Positions 9,434 to 19,797 of a stretch of DNA of 64,000 nt are shown piece by piece. Below the pieces are notes generated by a model that made no database searches, was not told where the DNA came from, and was given only the letters and a program-made list of their open reading frames with translations. The translations under genes were made by a program, and so were the position numbers. This DNA is from Melittangium boletus DSM 14713. Lineage in GTDB: Bacteria > Myxococcota > Myxococcia > Myxococcales > Myxococcaceae. The first letter of the stretch is position 1; each line of letters begins with the position of its first letter. The DNA is taken from contig NZ_CP022163.1 of the NCBI RefSeq assembly GCF_002305855.1, positions 5,208,292 to 5,272,291 of the forward strand, read 5' to 3'.

Positions 9434-10285
9434 TCAGGCGGTTAGCGCCGCGGCATGGTGCCGCAGGTGGTCCGCCATGAAGGTCGAAACGAAGTAATAG
9501 CCGTGGTCATAGCCGTCCTGGGTGCGGAGTGTCAGGGGCTGACCCGCCTGCTCGCAGGCCTGGCGCAGTAATTCTGGCTTTAATTGCTCCGTGAGGAACT
9601 TGTCGCGCGTGCCCTGATCCACCAGGAGCGGGGGGATTCGCGCCCCGCCGCGCAGCAATTCCGTGGCATCCCACGCGCGCCAGGCCTCGGGGTCCGGACC
9701 CAGGTACTTGCCGAAGGCCTTCTGTCCCCAGGGACAGCGCACGGGAGCGCTGATGGGGGCGAAGGCGGAGACGGAGCGGTAGCGGTCCGGCTGGCGCAGG
9801 GCGCAGATGAGCGCGCCATGTCCTCCCATGGAGTGGCCGAAGATGCCTTCGCGATCCATCCGGGCGGGGAAGTGCTTGCCCACCAGCTCGGGGAGCTCCT
9901 GGGTGACGTAGCTGTACATGCGGAAGCGCGGGGCCCAGGGAGCCTGGGTCGCGTCCACATAGAAGCCGGCGGCGGTGCCCACCTCCCAGTCGGCGTCCTC
10001 CTGGGGGATGCCGGTGTGACGCGGGCTCGTGTCGGGGACGACGAGCATCAGCCCCAGCTCCGCCGCGAGCCGCTGGGCCCCCGCCTTGATCTGGAAGGTC
10101 TCCTCGGAGCAGCTCAGGCCGGAGAGGTAGTAGAGGACGGGCACCTGGGTGCCCGCCCGGGCCTGGGGCGGCACGTAGACGGAGAAGCGCATCTCCCCGC
10201 CGCACGCCTGGGAGGTGTGCTTGTAGAAGCCGACGGTGCCGCCGAAGCAGGCGTGCTCGGAGACCGTTTGAAGGGTCGTCTCCAT
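9434..10285 (-). CDS. fghA: S-formylglutathione hydrolase
   Basis: This 283-residue alpha/beta hydrolase of the esterase D family hydrolyses S-formylglutathione to formate and glutathione in the cytosol. The nucleophile serine lies in GHSMGGHGA near residue 151. The acid is in DQGTRDKFL near 227 and the histidine in GYDHGYYF near 260. Further family segments are YYLSGLSCSEE and FGKYLG. Length and order match the family along its whole span. It begins two bases after the stop of the class III alcohol dehydrogenase gene, so the two form an operon that turns the formaldehyde-glutathione adduct into formate. Confidence 0.95.
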   Translation of the reverse strand: METTLQTVSEHACFGGTVGFYKHTSQACGGEMRFSVYVPPQARAGTQVPVLYYLSGLSCSEETFQIKAGAQRLAAELGLMLVVPDTSPRHTGIPQEDADWEVGTAAGFYVDATQAPWAPRFRMYSYVTQELPELVGKHFPARMDREGIFGHSMGGHGALICALRQPDRYRSVSAFAPISAPVRCPWGQKAFGKYLGPDPEAWRAWDATELLRGGARIPPLLVDQGTRDKFLTEQLKPELLRQACEQAGQPLTLRTQDGYDHGYYFVSTFMADHLRHHAAALTA

Positions 10286-10287
10286 GG

Positions 10288-12100
<1,813 letters not shown>

Positions 12101-12171
12101 AGTCACCGCGCACTTCGATGCCATGAGGGCCCCAGCAGCTGGGGTGGGTGTCGAGCGGGGGGGACGCTCAC

Positions 12172-13179
12172 ATGAAGCGGGGAGTCGTGATCCGGGCCAC
12201 GAGGTCGTGTGCGCTCGTGGGGTTGGTTTTGTGTCCGATGGGCGCGCGGGCGGGTGCGTCCAGTCTGTCCTTTCCCGTGGTGTTGCCGGAAGGCAGGGGA
12301 TTGCCCACGCGGATGGGTCCGGGGTCCAGCTCGCTGGAGGGCCCCTGGTGGTACGGGTGGCTGGAGGGTCAGGAGCCCGTGCTCTGCCCGCCGAGCAGCT
12401 GTTCGCCACCACCTGGGGTGGACGCCTGGCGCGTCTACCCCCAGACGAACCCGGGCCATTGGCGGGCGGGCGTCTCGCTCGGGACGCCGGGCCAGCCCGT
12501 GAGCGTGTCCGAGGTGGATTGGAGCGACACGCTCGAGAACACCACGTGGTCCACCGCGTCGCGCGTGCGCGTGGAAACCACGCTGTACACCGTGCTCGAC
12601 GAGCCCTTGCCGGCCTACGAGATGCTGCACCTGCCGGAGGTGGTGGGCGAGTGGGGCGTGCGGGCCACGAACGAGGAGCCTTCCCGGCCCTTGCTCATCG
12701 AGAGTGGGGAGGCCACGGTCATCACCCCCTGCGCGCGGCTCACCGTGCAGAAGCTCGCCGCGTCCGCGGAGGGCACTCGCCCCCGGGACGAGGCCTTCCG
12801 GTGGAACGCGGTCGCGGGCGAGTGGACGGGCACCGCCGCCACGCTCGTCAATCAGTCCCTCTGGGAACAGGGGGCGGAGGGCAAGGGTCTGTCCGCCGGG
12901 GTGGATGCCCGGGGGAAGGCACTGCTGCGGTATGACTGGGAACCCGGGCGAGCGGTGTTGCCGCCGCACGTCTCCGCCGCGGGCTGGTACCGTCTGACGC
13001 TCAGCCTGGATGGGAGCGTGGCGGGAGGCAAGCGCTGTGGCTCCACCGTGCTCAACACCTCGGTCACCGAGGCGGAAGTCGAAGCGGGAGCGCCGTACCG
13101 CGCGGTGATCGACGCGGTGTGGAACCTCACCTACCTGGATGTCTACCTCCGCCAGGAGGACGGGCCTCCTCCGTCCTGA
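12172..13179 (+). CDS. Secreted protein of unknown function
   Basis: About 335 residues with an N-terminal signal peptide (SCALVGLVLCPMGARA followed by GASSLSF). The mature part is balanced in composition, with Trp-rich segments (GPWWYGW), a Pro-Cys loop (CPPSSCSPPP) and many short beta-like stretches. It ends in a region like a beta-sandwich (SAAGWYRLTLSLDG). No catalytic motif or known domain is recognised. The start is ATG at 12172, with a run of seven G eight bases upstream. A GTG eight codons earlier (12148) is possible. The gene converges on the membrane protein gene ending at 13198. Confidence 0.7.
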   Translation: MKRGVVIRATRSCALVGLVLCPMGARAGASSLSFPVVLPEGRGLPTRMGPGSSSLEGPWWYGWLEGQEPVLCPPSSCSPPPGVDAWRVYPQTNPGHWRAGVSLGTPGQPVSVSEVDWSDTLENTTWSTASRVRVETTLYTVLDEPLPAYEMLHLPEVVGEWGVRATNEEPSRPLLIESGEATVITPCARLTVQKLAASAEGTRPRDEAFRWNAVAGEWTGTAATLVNQSLWEQGAEGKGLSAGVDARGKALLRYDWEPGRAVLPPHVSAAGWYRLTLSLDGSVAGGKRCGSTVLNTSVTEAEVEAGAPYRAVIDAVWNLTYLDVYLRQEDGPPPS

Positions 13180-13197
13180 CGGGCTCGGGGGTTCGGC

Positions 13198-13707
13198 TCA
13201 GAGGTCCGCGGGCGTGTCGTAGGCGGGCGTCAGGTCGGCGCCGTACACGGTGAGCAGGTGGTAGATGATGACGTTGCTCACCCAGAAGAAGAGGGCGGGG
13301 AAGCTCACGTACACGAGCGCCGCGCCCGGCCACACGTGCAGGTGCTTGCCGGTGAGCTCCACCGCCATGAAGCCCCCCACCCACTCGCCGGCCCAGCAGA
13401 TGGCCGAGGCGATGCCAATGCGCGTCCACAGCCGGAACTGCTTGGGGTGGAACCAGTAGTAGTGCAGCGTCCACATGAGGAACACCGAGCCCACCCACAG
13501 CACCATGCTCCCGAAGGAGAACCACCCGTAGGGCGAGTCCGGATACACCCAGCCATACGTCCCATTCGCGGCCTTCCAGGCCTGGTTCTGCAGCAGCTCG
13601 AGGAGCCACAGCAGCGGGGCGACGTAGAGAATCTGGGTGGCGAGCACCCGGGCGTAAACACTAAACGGACGGCGCTGGGCGGCGTGGGACAGTGCAATCG
13701 CGTTCAT
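13198..13707 (-). CDS. Four-helix integral membrane protein of unknown function
   Basis: About 169 residues with four predicted membrane helices, including segments ILYVAPLLWLLELL, MVLWVGSVFLMWTLHYYWF, IASAICWAGEWVGGFMAVEL and a last helix ending in FFWVSNVIIYHLL. It is rich in Trp, Tyr and Phe at the helix ends. HYYWFHPKQF and the Glu/His residues inside helices could be ligands, but I do not recognise the family. ATG 13707 is chosen because GGGAGGGAA lies just upstream; an in-frame start at 13725 is less well placed. It diverges from the acyl-CoA synthetase gene across about 175 bases, which should hold both promoters. Confidence 0.75.
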   Translation of the reverse strand: MNAIALSHAAQRRPFSVYARVLATQILYVAPLLWLLELLQNQAWKAANGTYGWVYPDSPYGWFSFGSMVLWVGSVFLMWTLHYYWFHPKQFRLWTRIGIASAICWAGEWVGGFMAVELTGKHLHVWPGAALVYVSFPALFFWVSNVIIYHLLTVYGADLTPAYDTPADL

Positions 13708-13883
13708 GGTTCCCTCCCTGGACACCTGGCGGCGTCGTGGATGCCGCTACTTGCCTCGGTTGGGGGCCTGGCGGCTTGTCTGGAGCCGTCAACCGCTTCC
13801 ATCAGGGCGCCAATCGTGAATGGACTGCGCCTGGAGGGCGTTGCCTCTCCCCTGGCGGCCCGGCCCGTGTCAGGCTCGGGGTC

Positions 13884-15542
13884 ATGTCCTCGACCCCTAC
13901 CCGCGACATGCCCGATTACGAGGCCACCCGGCGCGACTTCCAGTGGGAGCGCCCCGAGTTCTTCAATTTCGCCACGGACGTCACCGACCGCTGGGCCCGC
14001 GAGCGCCCCGACGCGTTGGCGCTGCACTGGAGCGACGAGGGAGGGCGGGAGCGCGTCTTCACCTGGAGGCAGGTGCGGGAGCGCTCGTTGCACGCGGCGC
14101 GATTCCTCACGGGACAGGGGTTGGGCAAGGGCGACCGCGTCTTCGTGATGATGCCGCGCGTTCCGGAGTGGTGGTTCCTCGTGTTGGGGTGCATCCGCGC
14201 GGGCATTGTCTTCATGCCGGGCACGCCCATGCTCACCCCCAAGGACGTGCGCTACCGGCTGGAGGCCGCGGGTGCCCAGGCCGTCCTCACGGAGGCGAGC
14301 TGTCTGGACCGGTTCGAGGGGTTGGTGGGGACGGACGCCGCGAAGTGCTGGGTGAGCGTGGGCCCGGTCCCCCCGGGCTCTCCCTGGGTGGAATACACGT
14401 CCGCCGAGCAACCGGAGGCCGCGGAGGACACCTTCGCGCGCACGCGGGCGGAGGACCCGATGTTGCTCTACTTCACGTCGGGCACCACGGGCATGCCGAA
14501 GATGGTCCAGCACACCCAGGCGAGCTACGGCCTGGGTCACCAGGTGACGGGCCGCTATTGGCTGGACCTGACGCCGGAGGACCGGCACCTGACGCTGTCG
14601 GATACGGGCTGGGCCAAGTGCGCCTGGGGCAAGCTGTTCGGCCCGTGGAGCCAGGGCGCGTGCAACGTGGTGTACGACTTCCGGGGCCGCTTCGTCGCGG
14701 CGGCCTTCCTGCGGATGCTCGAGCGGCAGCGGGTGACGACGTTCTGCGCGCCGCCCACGGCGTGGCGGGCGCTCGTGCTCCAGGACCTGTCCCGGTATGA
14801 CCTGTCGTCACTCCGGCACGTGGCGAGCGCGGGCGAACCGCTCAACCCCGAGGTCATCGACGCCTGGAAGAAGGCCACGGGGCTGCACATCCGCGAGGGC
14901 TACGGACAGACGGAGTCGGTGGTGGTGGTGGGCATGTTCCCCTCGCTGGAGCCGCGCGTGGGCTCCATGGGCAAGCCCTCGCCGGGCTTCGACGTGTCCA
15001 TCATCGACGACGAGGGACGGGAAGTGGCCTCGGGCCAGGAGGGGGACATCGCGGTGCGCGTCAAACCGGAGCGGCCCGTGGGGCTCTTCGACGGCTACCT
15101 CCAGGACGACGCGGCGAACGAGACGGCCTTCCGGGGTGACTGGTACGTGACGGGCGACCGGGCGGTGAAGGACGCGGACGGCTACTTCTATTTCGTGGGC
15201 CGACGCGACGACGTCATCAAGACGTCCGGCTACCGGGTGGGGCCCTTCGAGGTGGAATCGGCGCTCATCGAGCACGAGGCCGTGGCCGAGTCGGCCGTGG
15301 TGGGCGTGCCGGACGAGCGCCTGGGCCAGCGCATCAAGGCCTACGTGGTGCTGGCGCCGGGCTTCACGGGCTCGAGTGAGCTTGCGCGTGAGTTGCAGGA
15401 GCACGTCAAGCGCATCACGGCGCCCTACAAGTACCCGCGCGACATCGAGTTCGTGACGGATCTGCCCAAGACGGTGAGTGGGAAGATCCGCCGCACGGAC
15501 CTGCGGGCCCTGGCGCTACAGGGACCCGCCGCGAAGGACTGA
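13884..15542 (+). CDS. Medium-chain acyl-CoA synthetase (ACSM-like)
   Basis: A 552-residue ANL-superfamily ligase that makes acyl-CoA from a carboxylic acid, ATP and CoA. Motifs in order are YFTSGTTGMPKMVQH (P-loop), the aromatic-rich DTGWAKCAWGKLFGPW, EGYGQTES, WYVTGDRAVKDADGYFYFVGRRDDVIK, SGYRVGPFEVE and the catalytic lysine in KTVSGKIRR. TGWAK and GYGQTE are typical of medium-chain synthetases rather than acetyl-CoA synthetase. ATG 13884 fits the family N-terminus (PDYEATRRDFQWERPEFFNFA). No other fatty acid gene is adjacent, although the window also holds a FAAL fusion and an acyltransferase. Confidence 0.93.
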   Translation: MSSTPTRDMPDYEATRRDFQWERPEFFNFATDVTDRWARERPDALALHWSDEGGRERVFTWRQVRERSLHAARFLTGQGLGKGDRVFVMMPRVPEWWFLVLGCIRAGIVFMPGTPMLTPKDVRYRLEAAGAQAVLTEASCLDRFEGLVGTDAAKCWVSVGPVPPGSPWVEYTSAEQPEAAEDTFARTRAEDPMLLYFTSGTTGMPKMVQHTQASYGLGHQVTGRYWLDLTPEDRHLTLSDTGWAKCAWGKLFGPWSQGACNVVYDFRGRFVAAAFLRMLERQRVTTFCAPPTAWRALVLQDLSRYDLSSLRHVASAGEPLNPEVIDAWKKATGLHIREGYGQTESVVVVGMFPSLEPRVGSMGKPSPGFDVSIIDDEGREVASGQEGDIAVRVKPERPVGLFDGYLQDDAANETAFRGDWYVTGDRAVKDADGYFYFVGRRDDVIKTSGYRVGPFEVESALIEHEAVAESAVVGVPDERLGQRIKAYVVLAPGFTGSSELARELQEHVKRITAPYKYPRDIEFVTDLPKTVSGKIRRTDLRALALQGPAAKD

Positions 15543-15622
15543 CCGCGTCCCCTGGGTCCGCGGCGTGGCGGCTGTGCTCCTCATGCCGTACATTCAGGCG
15601 GAACCTTCACGGACAGACTGTC

Positions 15623-16939
15623 ATGCTCCAGCGCATTACCCTCGAAAACTTCAAGAGCTACAGGTCCGCGACCCTCCCACTCGCCGAGTTGACGGTTCTC
15701 ATCGGCGCCAATGCCTCTGGGAAGAGCAACCTCATCGAGGCGATCCAATTGCTGGCTTGGATCGCGCGTGGGCGCAGGTTGGGCGAGTTGGTGACGGTGC
15801 TCAAGGATCGGGAACTCTCCGTGCGAGGCACGCCGCTCGATCTCACTCATGGAGGGACAGGGCGGTTTGGCTATGACTGCGTCATCACGGATGATTCAGG
15901 AGCGGACCTCCAACTCGAGATGAAATTGGAGGTGAACGAGCTGGGAATGCGGATCGTGGACGAAAAGCTCTGGACTCTGAGCGCCGAGACCGGGTCTCCG
16001 CTATACCAGCTCGAGGTTCCGGCGAACGAATACGGCAATGAAATACAGGTCTCCTACAATAACTTCGCGCGTGGCGGTAAAAAGCCACGGGTGCTTTGTA
16101 TTGACCAGCAGGCGGTCTTCACCCAGTTGACGACGCCCGCGCGGTTTGGGAGCGCGCACGCCCGTTCGCAAAAGGAGATTCCGGCCGCGGCCGAGCGACT
16201 GCGCCGCACCCTGGAGGCGGTCCTCTTCCTGGACCCTGTGCCCGGGCGGATGCGTGACTACAGCTTCATCGTGGAGCGGGTCCTGCGGGGAGATGGCGCC
16301 AATGTCTCGGCGGTGCTCCATGAGCTCTGTCAGACCCCCGAGAGCAAGGAACAGGTCCTGGAGTTCGTCCGCTCGCTGCCGGAGCAGGACATCCTGGACA
16401 TTGAATTCCTGGAGGGGCCTCGTCGAGAAGTGATGGTGAGGCTGATGGAGTCTTTTGGCGGGCAGGAGCGCGCGACGGACGCCGCGCTCCTGTCCGACGG
16501 TACGCTTCGCGTCCTCGCGATCGCGGCGGCGCTCCTGTCCGTGCCCGAGGGCTCGATGGTGGTCATCGAGGAGATCGACAATGGTGTCCACCCGAGTCGC
16601 GCTGAAAGCCTGCTCAATCACATCCAGAACGTGGCGAAGTTGCGTGCGCTGCGCGTGGTTCTGACCACCCACAACCCCGCACTGCTGGACGCCATCCCCT
16701 TGGAGTCCATTCCGAATGTCGTCGCGTGCTATCGGGATCCGGAGGAGGGGGACAGCCGGCTGATACGGCTGCTGGACCTGGAGCGTTACCCGGAGTTGGT
16801 GGCGCAAGGCCCTATCGGAAGGCTCGTCACCAAGGGCATCCTCGACCGCTTCCTCAAGAATCCTCCCAATCTTGAGGAAGACCTCCAGCGGACTCAGAAC
16901 CTTTTCGACTTTCTCCGGCAGTCAGGAGAGGACACATGA
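15623..16939 (+). CDS. SMC/OLD-like AAA ATPase, first gene of an ATPase/PIN pair
   Basis: 438 residues. The N-terminus LENFKSYRSATLPL is typical of RecF/SMC-type ATPases. The Walker A is GANASGKSN (residues about 28-36). The signature-like LLSDGTLRVLAI is near 292, Walker B MVVIEEIDNGVHPS near 313, and the switch His is in LTTHNPALLDAI. This is the AAA_15/AAA_21 group found in OLD nucleases and in several phage-defence proteins. No TOPRIM or other nuclease domain is fused to it. Its stop overlaps the start of the PIN-like gene by four bases (ATGA), so the two products are probably made in step and may form a complex. Codon choice looks less GC-extreme than in neighbouring genes. The defence role is inference. 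Confidence 0.85.
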   Translation: MLQRITLENFKSYRSATLPLAELTVLIGANASGKSNLIEAIQLLAWIARGRRLGELVTVLKDRELSVRGTPLDLTHGGTGRFGYDCVITDDSGADLQLEMKLEVNELGMRIVDEKLWTLSAETGSPLYQLEVPANEYGNEIQVSYNNFARGGKKPRVLCIDQQAVFTQLTTPARFGSAHARSQKEIPAAAERLRRTLEAVLFLDPVPGRMRDYSFIVERVLRGDGANVSAVLHELCQTPESKEQVLEFVRSLPEQDILDIEFLEGPRREVMVRLMESFGGQERATDAALLSDGTLRVLAIAAALLSVPEGSMVVIEEIDNGVHPSRAESLLNHIQNVAKLRALRVVLTTHNPALLDAIPLESIPNVVACYRDPEEGDSRLIRLLDLERYPELVAQGPIGRLVTKGILDRFLKNPPNLEEDLQRTQNLFDFLRQSGEDT

Positions 16940-17424
16940 GCGCGAATGTGGTGTTGATCGACACCAGCGTGCTTTGTGAAATCCTCGCGGTGCCTGGCAT
17001 GTGCTCGGATGCCGAGCATTTCCGGACGGAACTGGAGGAGATGGTCGAATCAGGCGACTACACCTTGTTGCTTCCCATGACGTCGATCCTGGAAACAGGG
17101 AATCATATCGGCCAGTGCTCGATGAACGGCAACGTCAGACGGAAGGTCTCTCATCGCTTCGTGCACTTCGTGGGTCAGGCTCTCAGGGGCGAAGTACCGT
17201 TCCGGCCAACTCCCTTCTTCGAGGTCGAGGCACTCGCGGAGTGGCTGGCCGAGTTTGCCGATTGGGTCATGCGGTCGGACTCCAGCGGCAAGGGCAGTGG
17301 ACTGGGAGATCTCACCATTCAGAAGGAATGGGAGCGGCAGTGCGCGCTCAATTCCGGACGGAGGGTTTACGTCTGGTCGCTGGACAAGCAACTCCAGCGC
17401 TACGACAGAGCACCAACGCTTTGA
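16936..17424 (+). CDS. PIN-like ribonuclease, second gene of an ATPase/PIN pair
   Basis: 162 residues with the acidic residue pattern of PIN-domain nucleases: VLIDTSVLCEIL at the N-terminus, ILETGNHIG near residue 50, GLGDLTIQKEW near 120 and VWSLDKQLQRYD at the C-terminus. PIN domains use such Asp/Glu residues to bind metal and cut RNA, as in VapC toxins. No VapB-type antitoxin is next to it. Its partner is the ATPase gene it overlaps by ATGA, which suggests an ATPase-gated nuclease. Fold assignment is by motif only and should be confirmed by structure prediction. Confidence 0.7.
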   Translation: MSANVVLIDTSVLCEILAVPGMCSDAEHFRTELEEMVESGDYTLLLPMTSILETGNHIGQCSMNGNVRRKVSHRFVHFVGQALRGEVPFRPTPFFEVEALAEWLAEFADWVMRSDSSGKGSGLGDLTIQKEWERQCALNSGRRVYVWSLDKQLQRYDRAPTL

Positions 17425-17547
17425 CGTGGACTGGGTGGACTTGAGCCGAGGGGGGCTTGCCTGCCCGCTTCTGATGACTCACACGAAGTGCGGGAGCGCC
17501 ACTAAAATGGGGCAGGCTTAGGCCATGGGCGTGAGCATCAACGTGGC

Positions 17548-17748
17548 TCACTTGGGCGGCTGGTGCTCCTGACGGAGGACTTCGGTCGACACGTTGCGGC
17601 GGAGCGGTTCCAAGATGAGGACCACCCACGCCGTCAGGGGGGCGGGCAGGACGACCAGGCCGAGGATGAACAGCAGTCGGATGATACGAAAGGTGAAGCG
17701 CGAGCAGGCGCGCGCGAAGGTGCGCAAGGCCTTGGGAATCAAGGTCAT
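17548..17748 (-). CDS. Small membrane protein, 66 aa
   Basis: A basic amphipathic N-terminus (IPKALRTFARACSRFTFRIIR) is followed by a single hydrophobic helix (LLFILGLVVLPAPLTAWVVLIL) and a polar tail. GGAGGAG lies six bases before the ATG, a strong ribosome site that argues for a real gene despite its size. It sits 51 bases downstream of another small exported protein gene on the same strand, so the two are probably cotranscribed. Function unknown. Confidence 0.6.
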   Translation of the reverse strand: MTLIPKALRTFARACSRFTFRIIRLLFILGLVVLPAPLTAWVVLILEPLRRNVSTEVLRQEHQPPK

Positions 17749-17799
17749 GGTGGACTCCTCCAGCTGAAAGACTTTCCAGGTACCGGACCCCGGAAAGGC

Positions 17800-18102
17800 T
17801 CAGTGGAGGAGCGCGCGATGAACCAGGAAGAGGCGTTGCGGCGGCGCCGCGGTGTGCGCCTCCCGGATGGACGCCGTGAACGCCGCGGGAGCGGGGACCC
17901 ACGGGGACACCGGGACCGCGCGCCCGAGGTGGATGGCCGATTCCAGCGCCGGGCGCTGCGTCGGCTCGCGGCGCTGGACCCACGCGGCCACCGCGGTCTC
18001 GGTGGCCGGATGCGCATGCGCCGGTATGCTGGCCCCGAGGACGGTGAGGCACGCCAGTACCAGCCTCAACCCTCGGGCGATGGGATGTGGGAAGCCGCGC
18101 AT
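17800..18102 (-). CDS. Small exported protein, 100 aa
   Basis: A clear signal peptide (LRLVLACLTVLGASIPAHAHA-like, cleavage after AHA) is followed by about 70 residues with no recognised domain. The mature part contains AVAAWVQRREPTQRPALES and a Pro-rich SPWVPAPAAF. GAGG precedes the ATG by four bases. It appears to be the first gene of a two-gene unit with the 66-residue membrane protein. Real coding is likely but not certain because the composition is Ala/Pro/Arg-rich. Confidence 0.5.
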   Translation of the reverse strand: MRGFPHPIARGLRLVLACLTVLGASIPAHAHPATETAVAAWVQRREPTQRPALESAIHLGRAVPVSPWVPAPAAFTASIREAHTAAPPQRLFLVHRALLH

Positions 18103-18402
18103 GAGGCCTCAACGTGACCATGAATGCGCGGATGTCAAACGCCGGAGCGTGACGGACCTGCCGAAGAGGGTGTTGAATAGGGGCTGGCTCGGAATTGAGT
18201 CTGAGCGGGGGGGGGGGTGCAAATTCGTTCCACCCCCAAGGACCGGGTGCCATGACGGCGCAGAACCGCTCGCGAGCCCTCCGTTATCCGGGGGCCATCC
18301 TTCTGCGCAACCCGGCTTGGGCGCCACCGAGCATTGCAGTAAGCTTCCAAGAAGCTGCTGCCACGTGTGGTTCCTCGGCCTGTACGTGAGAGGGGGGATC
18401 GA
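18103..18402. other. Intergenic region upstream of the HsdR-N protein
   Basis: These 300 bases separate two divergent transcription units. I see a run of ten G near 18210 and a drop in GC, but no reading frame with coding character and no clear promoter hexamers. A purine-rich AGAGGGGGG at 18389-18397 serves as ribosome site for the next gene. Confidence 0.4.
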
Positions 18403-19638
18403 ATGGGACTCAGTGAGGATTTGAAGCTTTTAGCGGAGCAGGTGAAGAAGCGGCAGGCATTCATCAAGGGCGAGGAAGCCACGAAACAAGCCCTCATCTT
18501 GCCGTTTCTCCAAGTTCTCGGTTACGACATCTACGATCCCACCGAGACCCAGCCGGAATACGTAGCGGACTTCGCCAAGAAGCGGGGCGGAGTGATGGAG
18601 AAAGTTGATTACGCGCTCCATTTGAAGGGGCAGCCCGCCATCTTCATCGAGTGCAAAGCCGCGGATGTAGCTCCTGAGGATCATGATGGCCAGTTGGCGC
18701 GCTACTTCAACGCCACGCCGTCGGTGCGTATCGGAATCGTCACCAATGGTCTGCGCTACCGCTTCTTCACGGACCTCCAGTCGCAGAACATGATGGACTC
18801 CGCTCCGTTCATGGAGTTCAACCTGCTCTCGTTCACCGACCGGGATGTTGACTCGATTCGTCCCTTCACCAAGGAGGCGTTCAACTCGGATTCCATTCAG
18901 GGATTCGCGCAAGAAATCATTTTCGTTGGAAAGGTCACCAACCTCATCAACGAGCTACTGCGCAACCCGTCGGAGAGTTTCGTTCGGTTCCTGCTTGCCG
19001 AGGTCGAACTCGTCTCGGGACGCGTGACGAAGGGAGTGGTGGAGCGCTTTATTCCCATCGTCAAGAAGTCCATCCAGACGACGCTGCTCGACATGATGAC
19101 GAAGTCCATCCAGCAGGAGATTGCCCAGCCGAACGCAACGGCTGCCGCGCCTTCATCCGTGCCGCCTCCTGCTGCTTCTCCCGCCGAATCGCTTCAAGCC
19201 GCCGCTGTCGCGGTTGAACCAGTCCCCTCCTCGGCTCAGGCCGAAACGACGGAAGCGGAACTCGAAATCTTCAGGGTTGTTCAGCGGATCTGCTCTGAAT
19301 CTTCAGTCAAGCAGGCCGTGAGCTACAAGGACTCCGCCAGCTACTTCGGTATCAACCTGGGTAAGGTCACGTCCTGGTTCCTGCGTGCCTTCACCAATGG
19401 GAAGAGGAAGTCCCTCGTGACGCGCGTTCCCATCGAGCAGGCCTCGATGCTGGCGAAAGGTTTCGAGGTGGAAGCCACTCCCGAGAGCCTTGGCAAGAGC
19501 CGTGTGTACTTCAACACGACGAGTGACATCGAGAAGCTACGAGCGCTTGTCCTGGTTGCCTACGAAGATGAAGCGAAGCGCCAGAGTTCGCCCATCATCG
19601 AGGGTAACGAGTCTCCAAAAGAGATCGTGGTGAACTAA
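18403..19638 (+). CDS. Orphan HsdR-N domain protein (COG4748-like, PD-(D/E)xK fold)
   Basis: 411 residues. The N-terminal 200 residues match the type I restriction subunit R N-terminal domain: VKKRQAFIKGEEATKQALILPFLQVLGYDIYDP, given here only in part as ALILPFLQVLGYDIYDP. The nuclease-like core follows as VDYALHLKGQPAIFIECKAA, with Asp and Glu-x-Lys, then NGLRYRFFTDL. An Ala/Pro linker (residues about 245-290) separates a C-terminal alpha/beta domain of unknown role. There is no helicase, methylase or specificity gene beside it, so this is not a restriction system. COG4748 proteins often stand alone and have no defined function. ATG 18403 has AGAGGGGGG close upstream. Confidence 0.8.
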   Translation: MGLSEDLKLLAEQVKKRQAFIKGEEATKQALILPFLQVLGYDIYDPTETQPEYVADFAKKRGGVMEKVDYALHLKGQPAIFIECKAADVAPEDHDGQLARYFNATPSVRIGIVTNGLRYRFFTDLQSQNMMDSAPFMEFNLLSFTDRDVDSIRPFTKEAFNSDSIQGFAQEIIFVGKVTNLINELLRNPSESFVRFLLAEVELVSGRVTKGVVERFIPIVKKSIQTTLLDMMTKSIQQEIAQPNATAAAPSSVPPPAASPAESLQAAAVAVEPVPSSAQAETTEAELEIFRVVQRICSESSVKQAVSYKDSASYFGINLGKVTSWFLRAFTNGKRKSLVTRVPIEQASMLAKGFEVEATPESLGKSRVYFNTTSDIEKLRALVLVAYEDEAKRQSSPIIEGNESPKEIVVN

Positions 19639-19797
19639 TCCGGCTCATTTCATCGCGCGCCAGCCTCGGGTGGTGGACCCCGAGGCCACGTGATCGGGGC
19701 AAGCCCACTTCCGCGCTTCATGCGACGGAGCCGCGGACGTCCCGGTTCATGGACCGCGCATGGCGCAAGCCCCCCACACTCCGAATGGGGGGCAGGG

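Noticed and set aside
18207..18217. G-run as a possible phase-variation tract
   Set aside because: It lies between genes and more than 180 bases from the next start, with no sign that length changes would affect expression.
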